DNA from: Streptomyces sp. NBC_01429
Lineage (GTDB): Bacteria > Actinomycetota > Actinomycetes > Streptomycetales > Streptomycetaceae
Length of the DNA stretch: 64,000 nucleotides
Direction of reading: 5' to 3'
Assembly (NCBI RefSeq): GCF_036231945.1
Contig: NZ_CP109599.1
Span: forward strand, 4,744,501 to 4,808,500
Part shown: piece after piece, positions 33,903 to 42,050 of the stretch
Numbering within the stretch: the stretch's first letter is position 1
How the letters are laid out: each line of letters opens with the position of its first letter
Program-made: the position numbers and the translations under genes
The notes under the pieces: model-generated
Told to the model about the DNA's origin: nothing
What the model saw: the letters and a program-made list of their open reading frames with translations, nothing else
Database searches by the model: none

Positions 33903-33942
33903 CGCGTAAGGGGCGCCCGCCATTGCGGGCGCCCCTTACGCG
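33903..33942 (+). terminator. Terminator after the hadAB-like genes
   Basis: Perfect 18-bp stem (33903-33920 with 33925-33942), tetraloop, then ttt. It separates the dehydratase genes from the truncated MFS gene. Confidence 0.85.
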
Positions 33943-33974
33943 TTTCCCGGCTCGCCCCTTCCGTACGTAAGCGC

Positions 33975-35192
33975 TTGACATGGTGCAGGCTCTTCATGGC
34001 CGGCCTCACGGTCTTCACCGGCGCCTCCGCCGCCGCGGCCCTCTCGTCCGGCATCGATGCCCTGATCGCCGCCCGGGCCGTCCAGGGCGTCGGGGCGGCG
34101 AGCATGATGCCCCTCACGCTCACCCTGCTCACCGCCGCCGTCCCCGCCGAACGGCGCGGCGCGGCCCTCGGCGTCTTCGGCGCCATCACCGGCCTCGCCG
34201 TCGCCAGCGGCCCGCTCGTCGGCGGATCGCTCACCGAACACCTGTCCTGGCACTGGATCTTCTGGCTCAACGTCCCCATAGGACTCGTCCTGCTGCCGCT
34301 CGCCCGGCTCCGGCTGGCCGAGTCGTCCGCGCCCGGCGCCCGCCTCGACATCCCCGGCACGCTCCTCATCAGCGGCGGCCTCTTCGGCATCGTCTACGCG
34401 CTCGTCAACGCCAACGAGGACGGCTGGACCAGCGTCACCGTCCTGCTGGGCCTGTTCGCCGGCACCGCGCTGCTCGTCGCCTTCGTGCGGCACGGACTGC
34501 GCCGCCCGGACGCCATGCTGCCCATGCGGCTGTTCAAGGACCGCGCCTTCTCCGGGATCAACGCCGCGAGTCTGCTGATGTTCCTCGGCATGTTCGGCTC
34601 GATCTTCCTGCTCAGCCAGTTCCTCCAGGCGGTCGTCGGCTACAGCCCCACCGAGGCGGGGGTGCGGATGCTGCCCTGGACCGCGATGCCGCTCCTCGTC
34701 TCGCCGATCGCCGGTCTCGTCTCCGACCGGATCGGCGGCCGTCCCGTCGTGGCCACCGGGCTGGCGCTCCAGGCCGTCGGACTGGCCTGGTTCGCCCAGG
34801 TCCTCGGGCCCGACCTGTCGTACGCGGCCCAGCTGCCGCCCCTGATCATCAGCGGCATCGGCATGGGCCTGTACTTCGCCCCGGCCGCCAGCCTCGTCAT
34901 GTCCAGCGTCCGCACCACCGAACAGGGCATCGCCTCCGGGACCAACAACGCCCTGCGCGAGGTCGGCGGCGCGCTCGGCGTCGCCGTCCTCGGCGCGGTC
35001 TTCGCCGCGCGCGGCGGGTACGACAGCCCCGACACCTTCGTCGACGGCACGGTCCCCGCCCTGTGGATCGGCGCCGGAGCCGTGGCGCTCGCGGCGCTGC
35101 TCATCCCGGGCCGGGGCGCGCGCGGACCGGCCGAGGCCGAGGGGGAGAAGAAGGGGGAGGCGGACCGGCGCGACCTGACCACCGTGGCCTGA
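33975..35192 (+). pseudogene. MFS (DHA2-type) exporter lacking its N-terminus
   Basis: The open frame reads into the family at RLFMAGLTVFTGASAAAAL, which is the third helix of 14-helix DHA2 drug exporters, followed by the intact motif LIAARAVQGVGAASMMPLTL and the rest to the last helix. The first two helices and the loop with motif A (about 80 residues) are absent: upstream of base 33987 the sequence is no longer MFS-like and a terminator lies only 33 bp further. Neither in-frame start (TTG 33975, ATG 33996) has a ribosome binding site. About 400 residues remain, with no internal stop or frameshift seen, so the loss is either recent or a shortened 12-helix protein is still made. Confidence 0.75.
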
Positions 35193-35210
35193 GCGCCGCC
35201 GACCCGACCG

Positions 35211-35252
35211 CGGTCCGGCCCCGCGCGGAGGAACGCGCGCGGGGCCGGACCG
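35211..35252 (+). terminator. Terminator between MFS remnant and murB
   Basis: 17-bp perfect stem (35211-35227 with 35236-35252), ending 13 bases before the murB start codon. Confidence 0.75.
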
Positions 35253-35258
35253 TACTCT
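35253..35258 (+). promoter_or_regulatory. Putative -10 box of a leaderless murB transcript
   Basis: TACTCT fits the TANNNT consensus and ends 7 bases before the GTG of murB, placing transcription start on or next to the first base of the start codon. No clear -35; the expected spot is inside the terminator stem. Confidence 0.4.
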
Positions 35259-35265
35259 TGTCCCC

Positions 35266-36321
35266 GTGCAGGAACTCCACGATGCCCCCCTCGCCCCCCT
35301 GACCACCTTCCGCCTCGGCGGCCCCGCGGCCCGGCTGGTCACGGCCACCACGGACGAGGAAGTGATCGCCGCCGTACGCGAGGCGGACGACTCCGCCACC
35401 CCGCTGCTGATCATCGGCGGCGGCAGCAATCTGATCATCGGGGACAAGGGCTTCGACGGCACCGCCCTGCGCATCGCGACCAAGGGCTTCGCCCTCGACG
35501 GCACCGCCCTGGAGCTGGCCGCCGGCGAGGTCTGGACCGACGCGGTGGCCCGCACGGTCGAGGCGGGCCTCGCGGGCGTCGAGTGCCTCGCCGGGATCCC
35601 CGGCTCGGCCGGCGCCACCCCGATCCAGAACGTCGGCGCGTACGGCCAGGAGGTGTCCAGCACCATCACGGAGGTCGTCGCCTACGACCGCGTCGCCCGC
35701 GAGCGCGTCACCCTCACGAACGCCGACTGCGGCTTCGCGTACCGCCACAGCCGCTTCAAGCAGCACCCGGGCCGCTGGGTCGTGCTGCGGGTCCGCTTCG
35801 GCCTTGAGGACGCGGGCGGTCTCTCCGCCCCCCTGAAGTACGCGGAGACCGCCCGCGTCCTCGGTGTCGCGCCCGGCGACCGGGTGGACGCCGCCACCGC
35901 CCGCGACACCGTGCTGAAGCTGCGCGCGGGCAAGGGCATGGTGCTGGACCCCGAGGACCACGACACCTGGTCGGCCGGCTCCTTCTTCACCAACCCGATC
36001 CTCACCGAGGGCCAGTTCGCGGACTTCGTCGCCCGCGCGCGGGCCCGCCTGGGCGACGACGTGACGCCGCCCGGATTTCCCGAGGGGGAGGGGCGTACGA
36101 AGACCTCCGCCGCCTGGCTGATCGACAAGGCGGGCTTCACCAAGGGGTACGGCACGGGCCCGGCCCGGATCTCCACCAAGCACACCCTCGCCCTGACCAA
36201 CCGGGGCGCGGCGACCACCGAGGACCTGCTCGCGCTGGCGCGCGAGGTGGTCGCCGGGGTCCACGCGGCCTTCGGGATCACCCTGGTCAACGAGCCAGTG
36301 ACGGTGGGCGTCAGCCTGTAG
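35266..36321 (+). CDS. murB: UDP-N-acetylenolpyruvoylglucosamine reductase
   Basis: 351 residues. FAD-dependent, NADPH-using enzyme that makes UDP-N-acetylmuramate for peptidoglycan. FAD-binding stretches GGGSNLIIGD and GIPGSAGATPIQNVGAYGQE, the type I loop YRHSRFK, the catalytic Ser in SAGSFFTNPI and the C-terminal Glu in LVNEPVTV are all present, so the gene looks functional. No ribosome binding site precedes the GTG, only a -10-like TACTCT, so the message is likely leaderless. Convergent with the adenosine deaminase gene. Confidence 0.95.
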   Translation: MQELHDAPLAPLTTFRLGGPAARLVTATTDEEVIAAVREADDSATPLLIIGGGSNLIIGDKGFDGTALRIATKGFALDGTALELAAGEVWTDAVARTVEAGLAGVECLAGIPGSAGATPIQNVGAYGQEVSSTITEVVAYDRVARERVTLTNADCGFAYRHSRFKQHPGRWVVLRVRFGLEDAGGLSAPLKYAETARVLGVAPGDRVDAATARDTVLKLRAGKGMVLDPEDHDTWSAGSFFTNPILTEGQFADFVARARARLGDDVTPPGFPEGEGRTKTSAAWLIDKAGFTKGYGTGPARISTKHTLALTNRGAATTEDLLALAREVVAGVHAAFGITLVNEPVTVGVSL

Positions 36322-36346
36322 CGGGTTGTCCGGCCGGACAACCCGC
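36321..36346. terminator. Bidirectional terminator, murB/add
   Basis: Perfect 26-bp palindrome starting at the last base of the murB stop and ending 2 bp before the add stop. Confidence 0.7.
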
Positions 36347-36348
36347 GT

Positions 36349-37374
36349 TCAGGCGGCCAGCCAGGCGTCGATGCCCGCGAGCAGCTTGTCCCGCACGTCC
36401 GCCGGCGCCGCCGAGCCCCGTACCGACTGACGGGCCAGCTCGGCCAGTTCGGCGTCGGTGAAGCCCTGGTGCCGCCTGGCCAGCTCGTACTGGGCGGCCA
36501 GCCGGGAGCCGAACAGCAGCGGGTCGTCCGCGCCCAGCGCCATCGGGACCCCGGCGTCGAACAGCGTCCGCAGCGGAACGTCCTCCGGCTTCTCGTAGAC
36601 GCCCAGCGCCACATTGGAGGCCGGGCAGACCTCGCAGGTCACCCCGCGCTCGGCGAGCCTGCGCAGCAGCTTCGGGTCCTCGGCGGCCCGTACGCCGTGC
36701 CCGATCCGGGACGCGCTCAGATCGTCCAGGCAGTCCCGCACGGAGGCGGGGCCCGTCAGCTCGCCGCCGTGCGGCGCGGCCAGCAGCCCGCCGTCCCTGG
36801 CGATCGCGAAGGCCCGGTCGAAGTCCCTGGCCATGCCCCGGCGCTCGTCGTTGGAGAGCCCGAAGCCGACGATGCCCCGGTCCGCGTAGCGCACCGCGAG
36901 CCGGGCCAGGGTCCTCGCCTCCAGTGGATGCTTCATCCGGTTCGCCGCGACCAGGACGCGCATCCCGAGGCCGGTGTCCCTGGAGGCCGCGTCCACGGCG
37001 TCCAGGATGACTTCCATGGCGGGGATCAGTCCGCCCAGGTGCGGGGCGTACGAGGTGGGGTCGACCTGGATCTCCAGCCAGCCGGAGCCGTCCCGTACGT
37101 CCTCCTCGGCGGCCTCGCGCACCAGCCGCTGGATGTCCTCGGGCGAGCGCAGACAGGACCGGGCGATGTCGTACAGCCGCTGGAAGCGGAACCAGCCGCG
37201 CTCGTCGGTGGCGCGCAGCTTGGGCGGCTCGCCGCCGGTGAGGGCGTCGGGGAGGTGGACGCCGTACTTGTCGGCGAGTTCCAGCAGGGTGGTCGGGCGC
37301 ATCGAGCCGGTGAAGTGCAGATGCAGATGAGCCTTGGGCAGCAGGCTGAGATCGCGGGGGATGGTGCTCTCCAT
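36349..37374 (-). CDS. add: Adenosine deaminase
   Basis: 341 residues. Metal and substrate residues in order: KAHLHLHFTGS (two zinc His), the GLSNDERR region, APHGGELTGP (His and catalytic Glu), ASRIGHGVRA (His) and MALGADDPLLF (Asp pair). It converts adenosine to inosine in purine salvage. The HFTGS replaces the more common HLDGS, as in other actinobacterial members. ATG at 37374; an upstream in-frame start at 37392 cannot be excluded. The aspC terminator lies upstream, so it is probably transcribed alone. Confidence 0.92.
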   Translation of the reverse strand: MESTIPRDLSLLPKAHLHLHFTGSMRPTTLLELADKYGVHLPDALTGGEPPKLRATDERGWFRFQRLYDIARSCLRSPEDIQRLVREAAEEDVRDGSGWLEIQVDPTSYAPHLGGLIPAMEVILDAVDAASRDTGLGMRVLVAANRMKHPLEARTLARLAVRYADRGIVGFGLSNDERRGMARDFDRAFAIARDGGLLAAPHGGELTGPASVRDCLDDLSASRIGHGVRAAEDPKLLRRLAERGVTCEVCPASNVALGVYEKPEDVPLRTLFDAGVPMALGADDPLLFGSRLAAQYELARRHQGFTDAELAELARQSVRGSAAPADVRDKLLAGIDAWLAA

Positions 37375-37443
37375 CCGTAGATCCTGCCGCACGGATCGGC
37401 GGAGCGGCAGCCACTTTCCCCGATCCTGGTCTTGTCCGAACGC

Positions 37444-37478
37444 AAAAACGGGCTTCCGGTCGGCACCGGAAGCCCGTT
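37444..37478 (-). terminator. Intrinsic terminator of the aminotransferase gene
   Basis: 14-bp stem (37447-37460 with 37465-37478), cggc loop, and on the minus strand a run of five T directly after the stem. Confidence 0.85.
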
Positions 37479-37506
37479 CTCAGCCCACTCAATTGAGTGA
37501 GCAGGG

Positions 37507-38733
37507 TCAGTCCTGGGCCTCGCCCAGCAGCTTCCGCATCCGCGCGACGCCCTCCGCCAGGTCCTCGTCGCCCAGCGCGTACGACAGCCGCAGGTAGCCC
37601 GGCGTACCGAACGCCTCGCCCGGGACGACCGCGACCTCGGCCTCGTCCAGGATCAGCGTGGCCAGCTCGACCGAGGTCCGGGGGCGCTTGCCGCGGATCT
37701 CCTTGCCGAGCAGGGCCTTCACCGACGGGTACACGTAGAACGCGCCCTCGGGCTCCGGGCAGAGGACGCCGTCGATCTCGTTGAGCATGCGCACGATCGT
37801 CCGGCGGCGCCGGACGAAGGCGGTCCGCATCTCGGCGACGGCGGTGAGGTCACCGGTGAGCGCCGCGATGGCGGCGACCTGCGCGACGTTGGAGACGTTG
37901 GACGTGGCGTGCGACTGGAGGTTGGTCGCGGCCTTGACGACGTCCTTGGGGCCGACGATCCAGCCCACCCGCCAGCCGGTCATGGCGTAGGTCTTCGCGA
38001 CGCCGTTGACCACGACGCACTTGTCGCGCAGCTCGGGGACGACGGAGGGCAGCGAGGTGAAGGCGGTGTCGCCGTAGACGAGGTGCTCGTAGATCTCGTC
38101 CGTCAGGACCCAGAGTCCGTGCTCCAGGGCCCAGCGGCCGATCGCCTCGGTGTCGGCCGCGCTGTAGACGGCGCCCGTCGGGTTGGACGGGGAGACGAAG
38201 AGGACGACCTTCGTACGCTCCGTACGGGCCGCCTCCAGCTGCTCGACGGAGACCCGGTAGCCCGTGGTCTCGTCGGCCACGACCTCGACCGGCACGCCGC
38301 CGGCCAGCCGGATCGACTCCGGGTACGTCGTCCAGTACGGCGCCGGGACGATGACCTCGTCGCCCGGGTCGAGGATCGCCGCGAACGCCTCGTAGATCGC
38401 CTGTTTGCCGCCGTTGGTCACCAGGACCTGGGCCGGCTCGATCTCGTAGCCAGAGTCCCGCTTCGTCTTCGCGACGATGGCGGCCTTCAGCTCGGGGAGC
38501 CCGCCGGCCGGCGTGTACCGGTGGTACTTGGGGGTGCGGCAGGCCTCGACGGCGGCCTCGACGATGTAGCCGGGCGTCGGGAAGTCGGGCTCACCGGCGC
38601 CGAAGCCGATCACCGGACGCCCGGCGGCCTTGAGGGCCTTCGCCTTGGCGTCCACGGCGAGGGTCGCGGACTCGGAGATCGCGCCGACGCGCGCGGAGAC
38701 CCGGCGCTCGGTGGGAGGGGTTGCAGCGCTCAT
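37507..38733 (-). CDS. aspC: PLP-dependent aspartate aminotransferase (class I)
   Basis: 408 residues. Class I fold with the motif FGAGEPDFPTPGYI near the N-terminus, YTPAGGLPELK, SPSNPTGAVY (cofactor-binding Asn), LTDEIYEHLVYG (Asp and Tyr) and the PLP Lys in GVAKTYAMTGWRVGW; the C-terminal Arg is in YLRLSYA. It exchanges amino groups between aspartate/glutamate and their oxoacids. ATG at 38733 chosen as giving the family's N-terminus; ATG 38742 is possible. The position next to tRNA-Trp and secE is the standard Streptomyces order. Confidence 0.94.
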   Translation of the reverse strand: MSAATPPTERRVSARVGAISESATLAVDAKAKALKAAGRPVIGFGAGEPDFPTPGYIVEAAVEACRTPKYHRYTPAGGLPELKAAIVAKTKRDSGYEIEPAQVLVTNGGKQAIYEAFAAILDPGDEVIVPAPYWTTYPESIRLAGGVPVEVVADETTGYRVSVEQLEAARTERTKVVLFVSPSNPTGAVYSAADTEAIGRWALEHGLWVLTDEIYEHLVYGDTAFTSLPSVVPELRDKCVVVNGVAKTYAMTGWRVGWIVGPKDVVKAATNLQSHATSNVSNVAQVAAIAALTGDLTAVAEMRTAFVRRRRTIVRMLNEIDGVLCPEPEGAFYVYPSVKALLGKEIRGKRPRTSVELATLILDEAEVAVVPGEAFGTPGYLRLSYALGDEDLAEGVARMRKLLGEAQD

Positions 38734-38901
38734 GAAGCCCATGGTCCCAGACCCGAAACCTCGGCGGCACGTAGGTTTCGTCGGATGGACACATAAAAGG
38801 ATGAGAGAAGGACGGGAGGGGGAGCGGCTCACGCGGGTGCCGCGTGCCGGCGGAGACGGGCGGCGCCGGGAAGCCTTCCTGGGCACGTCCCGGGGAAGCT
38901 G

Positions 38902-38931
38902 TTCGACGCACGGCCCGTGAACACGTACACT
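38902..38931 (+). promoter_or_regulatory. Putative promoter for tRNA-Trp / secE-nusG
   Basis: TTCGAC (38902-38907), an 18-base spacer and TACACT (38926-38931), 84 bases before tRNA-Trp. Read by eye. Confidence 0.4.
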
Positions 38932-39015
38932 CACTCGTCGTTGGCCTTCAGCAGCCAGGTCCGTACCGGGCACTCCGTGCACCCGGTTGGATGCGGTAGG
39001 TTGGGGAAAACACAA

Positions 39016-39088
39016 AGGGTCGTAGCTCAATTGGTAGAGCACTGGTCTCCAAAACCAGCGGTTGGGGGTTCAAGTCCCTCCGGCCCTG
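39016..39088 (+). tRNA. tRNA-Trp (CCA)
   Basis: 73 bases. Acceptor agggtcg pairs with cggccct (one U-G), discriminator G; anticodon CCA at 39049-39051 in actggtctccaaaaccagc; T-arm gggttcaagtccc. A short cacacacc/ggtgtgtg hairpin follows at 39092-39115. Confidence 0.96.
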
Positions 39089-39196
39089 CTACACACACCT
39101 TCGCCAGGGTGTGTGCGCATGTACGTACATTCAATGCATCGCCGTGCGGCTCCCCCGGGCGCGGCACGGTCACGACCCGGAATCAGGTGAGAGAGC

Positions 39197-39481
39197 GTGA
39201 CGGACGCCGTGGGCTCCATCGACAAGCCTGATGCCGACGATGAGTCCGCCGAGTCGAAGAAGCCCCGTAAGGGTGGCAAGCGAGGCAAGAAGGGCCCTCT
39301 GGGCCGCCTCGCACTCTTCTACCGCCAGATCGTCGCAGAGCTGCGCAAGGTCGTCTGGCCGACTCGTAGCCAGCTGACGACGTACACGACAGTCGTGATT
39401 GTCTTCGTGGTCGTCATGATCGGTCTGGTGACCGTGATTGACTATGGCTTCCAGCAAGCAATCAAGTACGTCTTCGGCTGA
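39197..39481 (+). CDS. secE: Preprotein translocase subunit SecE
   Basis: 94 residues. A basic, Lys/Gly-rich cytoplasmic N-terminus, the conserved IVAELRKVVWPTRSQ amphipathic helix and a single membrane helix (about 64-85). Clamps SecY in the translocon. GTG at 39197 with gagag upstream. nusG follows 72 bp later, the universal order. Confidence 0.96.
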   Translation: MTDAVGSIDKPDADDESAESKKPRKGGKRGKKGPLGRLALFYRQIVAELRKVVWPTRSQLTTYTTVVIVFVVVMIGLVTVIDYGFQQAIKYVFG

Positions 39482-39553
39482 TCCCGCGAAGGGCGCCCGG
39501 TGCGGCGCCCCTTTCGCGTGTTCCACCCATTGAGCCAGGAAGAAGCAGCCACC

Positions 39554-40459
39554 GTGTCTGACCCGAAACTGAACGACGCCAGCGAGTCGGTGGAGTCCCG
39601 AGAGGACGAAACCGGCATCGTCGAGGCGGCGGACGCTGTCGAGCCAGACCAGGCCGAAGCCGCTGACATCGCCGCGGGCGAGCCGGCCGAGGAGGCCGCT
39701 GTCCACCCCGAGGCCGACGAGCGGGACGCCGACGAAGCGGCCGATACGGAGTCGGACGCCGACGACGACACGGACGCCGCTGTCGAGGCCGAGGCCGGCG
39801 ACACGGACGAGGACACCGAGGACGAGACCGCGGCTCCCGCGGTCGACCCGGTCGAGGCCCTCCGTGAAGAGCTGCGCACGCTGCCCGGCGAGTGGTACGT
39901 GATCCACACCTACGCGGGCTACGAGAAGCGCGTCAAGGCCAACCTGGAGCAGCGCGCCGTCTCGCTGAACGTCGAGGAGTTCGTCTACCAGGCCGAGGTC
40001 CCCGAGGAAGAGATCGTCCAGATCAAGAACGGCGAGCGCAAGAACGTTCGCCAGAACAAGCTCCCGGGCTACGTCCTGGTGCGCATGGATCTGACGAACG
40101 AGTCCTGGGGCGTCGTCCGCAACACCCCCGGCGTCACCGGCTTTGTGGGCAACGCCTACGACCCGTACCCGCTGACCCTGGACGAGATCGTCAAGATGCT
40201 CGCCCCGGAGGCCGAGGAGAAGGCGGCGCGCGAGGCCGCCGAGGCCGAGGGCAAGCCGGCTCCGTCCCGCAAGGTCGAGGTCCAGGTGCTGGACTTCGAG
40301 GTCGGCGACTCGGTCACCGTCACCGACGGTCCGTTCGCCACGCTCCAGGCGACCATCAACGAGATCAACGCGGACTCGAAGAAGGTCAAGGGCCTGGTGG
40401 AGATCTTCGGTCGCGAGACCCCGGTCGAGCTGAGCTTCGACCAGATCCAGAAGAACTGA
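39554..40459 (+). CDS. nusG: Transcription elongation/termination factor NusG
   Basis: 301 residues. About 110 N-terminal residues are very acidic (Asp/Glu/Ala) and unstructured; then the NGN domain (WYVIHTYAGYEKRVKANLE, with GYVLVRMDL) that binds the RNA polymerase clamp, and the KOW domain (VGDSVTVTDGPFATLQATI) that contacts Rho or ribosomal S10. The acidic extension is much longer than in E. coli NusG (181 residues). GTG at 39554; ends at a strong terminator. Confidence 0.96.
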   Translation: MSDPKLNDASESVESREDETGIVEAADAVEPDQAEAADIAAGEPAEEAAVHPEADERDADEAADTESDADDDTDAAVEAEAGDTDEDTEDETAAPAVDPVEALREELRTLPGEWYVIHTYAGYEKRVKANLEQRAVSLNVEEFVYQAEVPEEEIVQIKNGERKNVRQNKLPGYVLVRMDLTNESWGVVRNTPGVTGFVGNAYDPYPLTLDEIVKMLAPEAEEKAAREAAEAEGKPAPSRKVEVQVLDFEVGDSVTVTDGPFATLQATINEINADSKKVKGLVEIFGRETPVELSFDQIQKN

Positions 40460-40493
40460 GTCCGACCCCAGGACCGAGTTCGCCCCGCAGCTT

Positions 40494-40540
40494 CCGACAG
40501 GTCAGACAGGCTCCGACAGCTGTCTGACCTGTCGGTTTTT
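40494..40540 (+). terminator. Intrinsic terminator after nusG
   Basis: Perfect 16-bp stem (40494-40509 with 40520-40535) and a T5 tail; the clearest intrinsic terminator in the window. Confidence 0.9.
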
Positions 40541-40566
40541 GGCCGTGCAGCTATACCCGTTATCGT
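40539..40566 (+). promoter_or_regulatory. Putative rplK-rplA promoter
   Basis: TTGGCC (40539-40544), a 16-base spacer and TATCGT (40561-40566), 69 bases upstream of rplK and abutting the nusG terminator. Confidence 0.4.
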
Positions 40567-40635
40567 TGTGCGGTATGCCTCCGTCCGGATGACCGGATGG
40601 CGGCCGAAAACTCTCACTAGGACCCGGAGAGAGCA

Positions 40636-41070
40636 ATGCCTCCCAAGAAGAAGAAGATCACGGGGCTTATCAAGCTCCAGATCAAGGCCGGCGCGGCCAA
40701 CCCGGCTCCGCCGGTCGGCCCCGCGCTGGGTCAGCACGGCGTCAACATCATGGAGTTCTGCAAGGCCTACAACGCCGCGACCGAGTCGCAGCGTGGCATG
40801 GTCGTGCCGGTGGAGATCACGGTCTACGAGGACCGCTCCTTCACCTTCATCACGAAGACGCCGCCGGCCGCGAAGCTGATCCTCAAGGCCGCGGGTGTGG
40901 ACAAGGGCTCCGGCGAGCCGCACGTCAAGAAGGTCGCGAAGCTCACCCGCGACCAGGTGCGTGAGATCGCCACCACGAAGATGCCCGACCTCAACGCCAA
41001 CGACCTGGACGCCGCCGAGAAGATCATCGCCGGCACCGCCCGTTCCATGGGCGTCACGGTCGAGGGCTGA
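40636..41070 (+). CDS. rplK: Ribosomal protein uL11
   Basis: 144 residues, full length. The Pro-rich helix region LQIKAGAANPAPPVGPALGQ that senses the factor-binding site and thiopeptides is intact, as is the C-terminal rRNA-binding part (IIAGTARSMGVTVEG). L11 is needed for ribosome-dependent ppGpp synthesis by RelA. ATG at 40636 after ggagag. Upstream of rplA in the same operon. Confidence 0.97.
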   Translation: MPPKKKKITGLIKLQIKAGAANPAPPVGPALGQHGVNIMEFCKAYNAATESQRGMVVPVEITVYEDRSFTFITKTPPAAKLILKAAGVDKGSGEPHVKKVAKLTRDQVREIATTKMPDLNANDLDAAEKIIAGTARSMGVTVEG

Positions 41071-41155
41071 CCCGTCCGGGCAGCACCACCCAGTGGCAGG
41101 ACCATGCGCGGTCCGGACCACGAACTCCACACGCGATGAACCCCCAGGAGACGAA

Positions 41156-41878
41156 GTGAAGCGCAGCAAGGCACTCCGTGGCGCGGAGGCCAAGATCGAC
41201 CGGGAGCGTAACTACGCCCCGCTCGAGGCCGTCCGTATCGCCAAGGACACCACCGCCACCAAGTTCGACGGCACCGTCGAGGTGGCCATGCGGCTGGGCG
41301 TCGACCCGCGCAAGGCCGACCAGATGGTCCGTGGCACCGTGAACCTCCCGCACGGCACCGGCAAGACCGCCCGGGTCCTGGTCTTCGCGACCGGTGACCG
41401 CGCCGAGGCCGCGCGTGCCGCGGGCGCCGACATCGTCGGCGCCGACGAACTGATCGACGAGGTTTCGAAGGGCCGTCTGGACTTCGACGCCGTCGTCGCC
41501 ACCCCGGACCTCATGGGCAAGGTCGGCCGTCTCGGCCGCGTCCTCGGCCCGCGTGGTCTGATGCCGAACCCGAAGACCGGCACCGTCACCCCCGATGTCA
41601 CCAAGGCTGTCAACGACATCAAGGGCGGCAAGATCGAGTTCCGCGTCGACAAGCACTCGAACCTGCACTTCATCATCGGCAAGGTTTCCTTCGACGAGAC
41701 GAAGCTGGTCGAGAACTACGCGGCGGCGCTGGAGGAGATCCTCCGTCTGAAGCCGTCCGCCGCCAAGGGCCGCTACATCAAGAAGGCCACACTGGCCACC
41801 ACGATGGGCCCCGGCATCCCGCTGGACGCCAACCGCACCCGTAACCTCCTCGTCGAGGAGGACCCGGCCGCCGTCTGA
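41156..41878 (+). CDS. rplA: Ribosomal protein uL1
   Basis: 240 residues. Starts VKRSKALRGAEAKIDRERNY; the L1 signature KVGRLGRVLGPRGLMPNPKTGTV is intact. Binds 23S rRNA at the L1 stalk and, in many bacteria, represses its own rplKA mRNA. GTG at 41156 preceded by ccaggag. Confidence 0.97.
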   Translation: MKRSKALRGAEAKIDRERNYAPLEAVRIAKDTTATKFDGTVEVAMRLGVDPRKADQMVRGTVNLPHGTGKTARVLVFATGDRAEAARAAGADIVGADELIDEVSKGRLDFDAVVATPDLMGKVGRLGRVLGPRGLMPNPKTGTVTPDVTKAVNDIKGGKIEFRVDKHSNLHFIIGKVSFDETKLVENYAAALEEILRLKPSAAKGRYIKKATLATTMGPGIPLDANRTRNLLVEEDPAAV

Positions 41879-41914
41879 CACTGACGGCAGTCGCGGGTCG
41901 CACCGCAGGCACGC

Positions 41915-41954
41915 AGCCGGTCCCCGTACCTCTCCGGAGGTGCGGGGACCGGCT
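41915..41954 (+). terminator. Terminator after rplKA
   Basis: 12-bp stem (agccggtccccg with cggggaccggct) continued by a cctc/gagg inner stem across a ta/tg bulge. Confidence 0.75.
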
Positions 41955-42050
41955 CGTTCCGGCGCGGGGGTATCCGGAGGGCACTGTCCGAGGCAGGCGG
42001 TACAGTCACGGGACATCTGAAACACCTGTGTCATTCCTGTGGGGGGAATC

